Source of the DNA: Hymenolepis diminuta
Taxonomy: Eukaryota > Platyhelminthes > Cestoda > Cyclophyllidea > Hymenolepididae
Assembly (NCBI GenBank): GCA_900708905.1
Contig: CAADRB010000061.1
Coordinates: 1,163,122-1,227,121 of the forward strand
Direction: 5' to 3'
Length of the DNA: 64,000 nt
A model generated the notes under the pieces. It made no database searches, was not told where the DNA came from, and was given only the letters and a program-made list of their open reading frames with translations. Positions 63,601 to 64,000 of this stretch are shown here, one piece after another. The position numbers and the translations under genes are program-made. Position 1 is the first letter of the stretch. Each line of letters starts with the position of its first letter.

Positions 63601-63896
63601 ATTAGAAATATGAAAGAGATTGAATACGCACTCGTTGTAGATCACCACCTCGAACACAGAGAAACAGATAATTTAGGTATCTGTTTTCATTCTCAATATC
63701 CTTCTGAACCAAATTGCCTTCACCAACGAACGGTGCATCAGGGAACTGAAAATGTAAAATAAAAGGATAGCACTTATTCTTAGAAAAAATTATGAACAAA
63801 CGCATAATGAAAAAGTGGATTACCAGTTGAGAGATTATATGTTTGGCCTTCAGATCGCTGATACCCATATTTTCAATGAGATGGCGTGTATTCTCC
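57557..63896 (-). CDS. NUP107: Nuclear pore protein NUP107, 3' 11 coding exons, 5' end outside window
   Basis: NUP107 is an all-helical scaffold subunit of the Y-shaped (NUP107-160) complex of the nuclear pore and sits next to NUP133. Exons 63896-63824, 63745-63632, 63560-63384, 63309-63121, 62383-62041, 61313-60987, 60304-60009, 59908-59684, 58433-58254, 58172-57771 and 57661-57557 join in phase to 809 residues plus stop, against about 925 for the whole human protein. Landmarks in order: LNYLFLCVRGGDLQRAQRIC; SKSVAWWSAEN; HERAIFAAQSGNLSALL; GSWEDLLWAHCRALVE; VLRFLAHLVLCLQ; AYIITLIVERRLPLVASY; LEDRHQCLDYAEEAGLDV; RIAALDWLAHDRGQRGE; IREHVCLVNYLQA; and the C-terminal LQESMLILQKECGDALGY. All have counterparts in vertebrate NUP107. 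An acidic Gly-rich insert (EGEEHGEEDFEGDGG) near the C-terminus looks lineage-specific. TDRD3 lies 1 kb downstream. Confidence 0.96.
57771..58172 (-). CDS. NUP107: NUP107 exon j
   Basis: Encodes GWLVDAVVFKI, an acidic Gly-rich insert, then LQMNILRETCLREIVFTLVK and HAECVRLSDLVADSRYEI, matching LRKLCLPMLCFLLHTIL and YQECLQLADMVSSERH. A decayed copy of the 3' part lies near 48.74-48.83 kb. Confidence 0.95.
58254..58433 (-). CDS. NUP107: NUP107 exon i
   Basis: Encodes ESFDQWYIHRSSKPNPPVET and ECWNHEVELYTT, aligned with ETFNEWFKHM and the IWKGHLDALT region of vertebrate NUP107. Acceptor ATACTTTAG, donor GTACGT. Confidence 0.94.
59684..59908 (-). CDS. NUP107: NUP107 exon h
   Basis: Encodes VLANSLMRLFIAMKKLGAAR and NSIREHVCLVNYLQAM, aligned with [20 protein letters not shown] and NAIREHLCIRAYLEA. 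Acceptor TTCCCTTAG, donor GTGAGT. A 1250-nt intron follows. Confidence 0.96.
60009..60304 (-). CDS. NUP107: NUP107 exon g
   Basis: Encodes LKKLEDRHQCLDYAEEAGLD and DKVRIAALDWLAHDRGQRGE, which match EFEQRHHCLELAKEADLDV and LKIDVIDWLVFDPAQRAE. The acceptor CCGAGTAG has a weak pyrimidine tract but is the one that keeps frame. Donor GTGAGT. Confidence 0.95.
60987..61313 (-). CDS. NUP107: NUP107 exon f
   Basis: Encodes LDCHVLRFLAHLVLCLQKL, AILEAYIITLIVERRLPLVA and QTRWYASFLS, aligned with LLRFMTHLILFFRTL, VLKTYIQLLIREKHTNLIA and AQYALFLE. Acceptor TCTTTTTAG, donor GTAAGT. Confidence 0.96.
62041..62383 (-). CDS. NUP107: NUP107 exon e
   Basis: Encodes a less conserved stretch (AVFGRPQNGRTIENVGLQV, WSLSDAFTKAETVMGW, RQMLLQAMFYTIYRGI). 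It sits where vertebrate NUP107 has the segment after the WED motif. Acceptor TCTAACCAG, donor GTAACA. Confidence 0.9.
63121..63309 (-). CDS. NUP107: NUP107 exon d
   Basis: Encodes HERAIFAAQSGNLSALLAA and SGSWEDLLWAHCRALVESRV, matching YERAIYAALSGNLKQLL and TWEDTVWAYFRV of vertebrate NUP107. Acceptor CTTTCAG, donor GTAAGT. Confidence 0.96.
63384..63560 (-). CDS. NUP107: NUP107 exon c
   Basis: Encodes AQRICLQRGDITRAVAMEAW (vertebrate [20 protein letters not shown]) and SKSVAWWSAEN. Acceptor ATTCACAG, donor GTAATA, phase 0 on both ends. Confidence 0.95.
63632..63745 (-). CDS. NUP107: NUP107 exon b
   Basis: Thirty-eight codons, phase 0, from TTTTCAG to a GTGCGT donor. Encodes FPDAPFVGEGNLV and RYLNYLFLCVRGGDLQR, the helix that begins the conserved solenoid. 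Confidence 0.92.
63824..63896 (-). CDS. NUP107: NUP107 exon a (first exon visible)
   Basis: Encodes ENTRHLIENMGISDLKAKH and IISQL. Acceptor TTCCCATAG with one carried base, donor GTAATC. The previous exon lies beyond the right edge of the window; 63897-64000 is intron. Confidence 0.85.
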
Positions 63897-63951
63897 CTAT
63901 GGGAAAAGATTAGACCGAAATACTAAATATACTAGATATAACTATTTTTTT

Positions 63952-63975
63952 TGCGGTTAATAGCCGTTAACCGCA
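63952..63975. repeat. Perfect 9-bp inverted repeat (intron of NUP107)
   Basis: TGCGGTTAA and TTAACCGCA flank a 6-base loop in the intron upstream of exon a. It could form a hairpin; its role is unknown. Confidence 0.6.
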
Positions 63976-64000
63976 TATTTTGTAACTTAATGCATATAAT

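Noticed and set aside
1..64000. CRISPR arrays, operons, bacterial promoters or ribosome binding sites
   Set aside because: The window is eukaryotic with spliced genes; no regularly spaced short repeats were found.

Overview
This window is eukaryotic nuclear DNA, very AT-rich, with two spliced genes at its right end (about 51.8-64 kb, both on the minus strand) and about 50 kb of gene-poor, repeat-rich DNA to their left. GT-AG introns, neighbouring metazoan housekeeping genes and two decayed mariner-type transposons point to an invertebrate animal. The wording of the NUP107 protein, short introns mixed with introns near 1 kb, and a possible trans-splice acceptor next to a start codon make a flatworm (perhaps a tapeworm) my best guess. 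That placement is an inference, not a result.

Right end: a complete TDRD3-like gene (10 coding exons, 581 codons plus stop, 56504 down to 51792) encodes an N-terminal OB-fold region, a UBA domain, an LFEFM motif, a Tudor-like domain and an RGG-rich tail. About 1 kb upstream on the same strand lie the last 11 coding exons of NUP107 (63896 down to 57557, 809 residues plus stop). Its 5' end runs off the window. All exon phases join without a frame break in both genes. TDRD3 is known as an RNA/chromatin adaptor and partner of topoisomerase 3-beta. NUP107 is a scaffold subunit of the nuclear pore Y-complex. I see no functional link between them beyond adjacency.

Middle (40.5-51.3 kb): this stretch holds broken, same-orientation copies of parts of the same two genes. 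There are TDRD3 exons 10-9-8 (40.5-41.3 kb), exon 9 (45.5 kb), exon 10 (46.3-46.6 kb) and exons 9-8 (50.9-51.2 kb), and one NUP107 exon (48.7 kb). Intron and 3'-flank sequence persist in the first copy, so these are old DNA-level duplications and not retrocopies. The same stretch also carries a C2H2 zinc-finger scrap, a Gag-like frame, degenerate tandem repeats and a tRNA-Asn-like sequence.

Left (1-40.5 kb): no gene could be supported. The content is one nearly full-length dead mariner with both terminal inverted repeats (25302-26544), a second and different mariner-like relic (about 8.3-9.1 kb), several small dispersed repeat families, tRNA-like sequences, a CT microsatellite and an isolated G-rich tract that could form a quadruplex.
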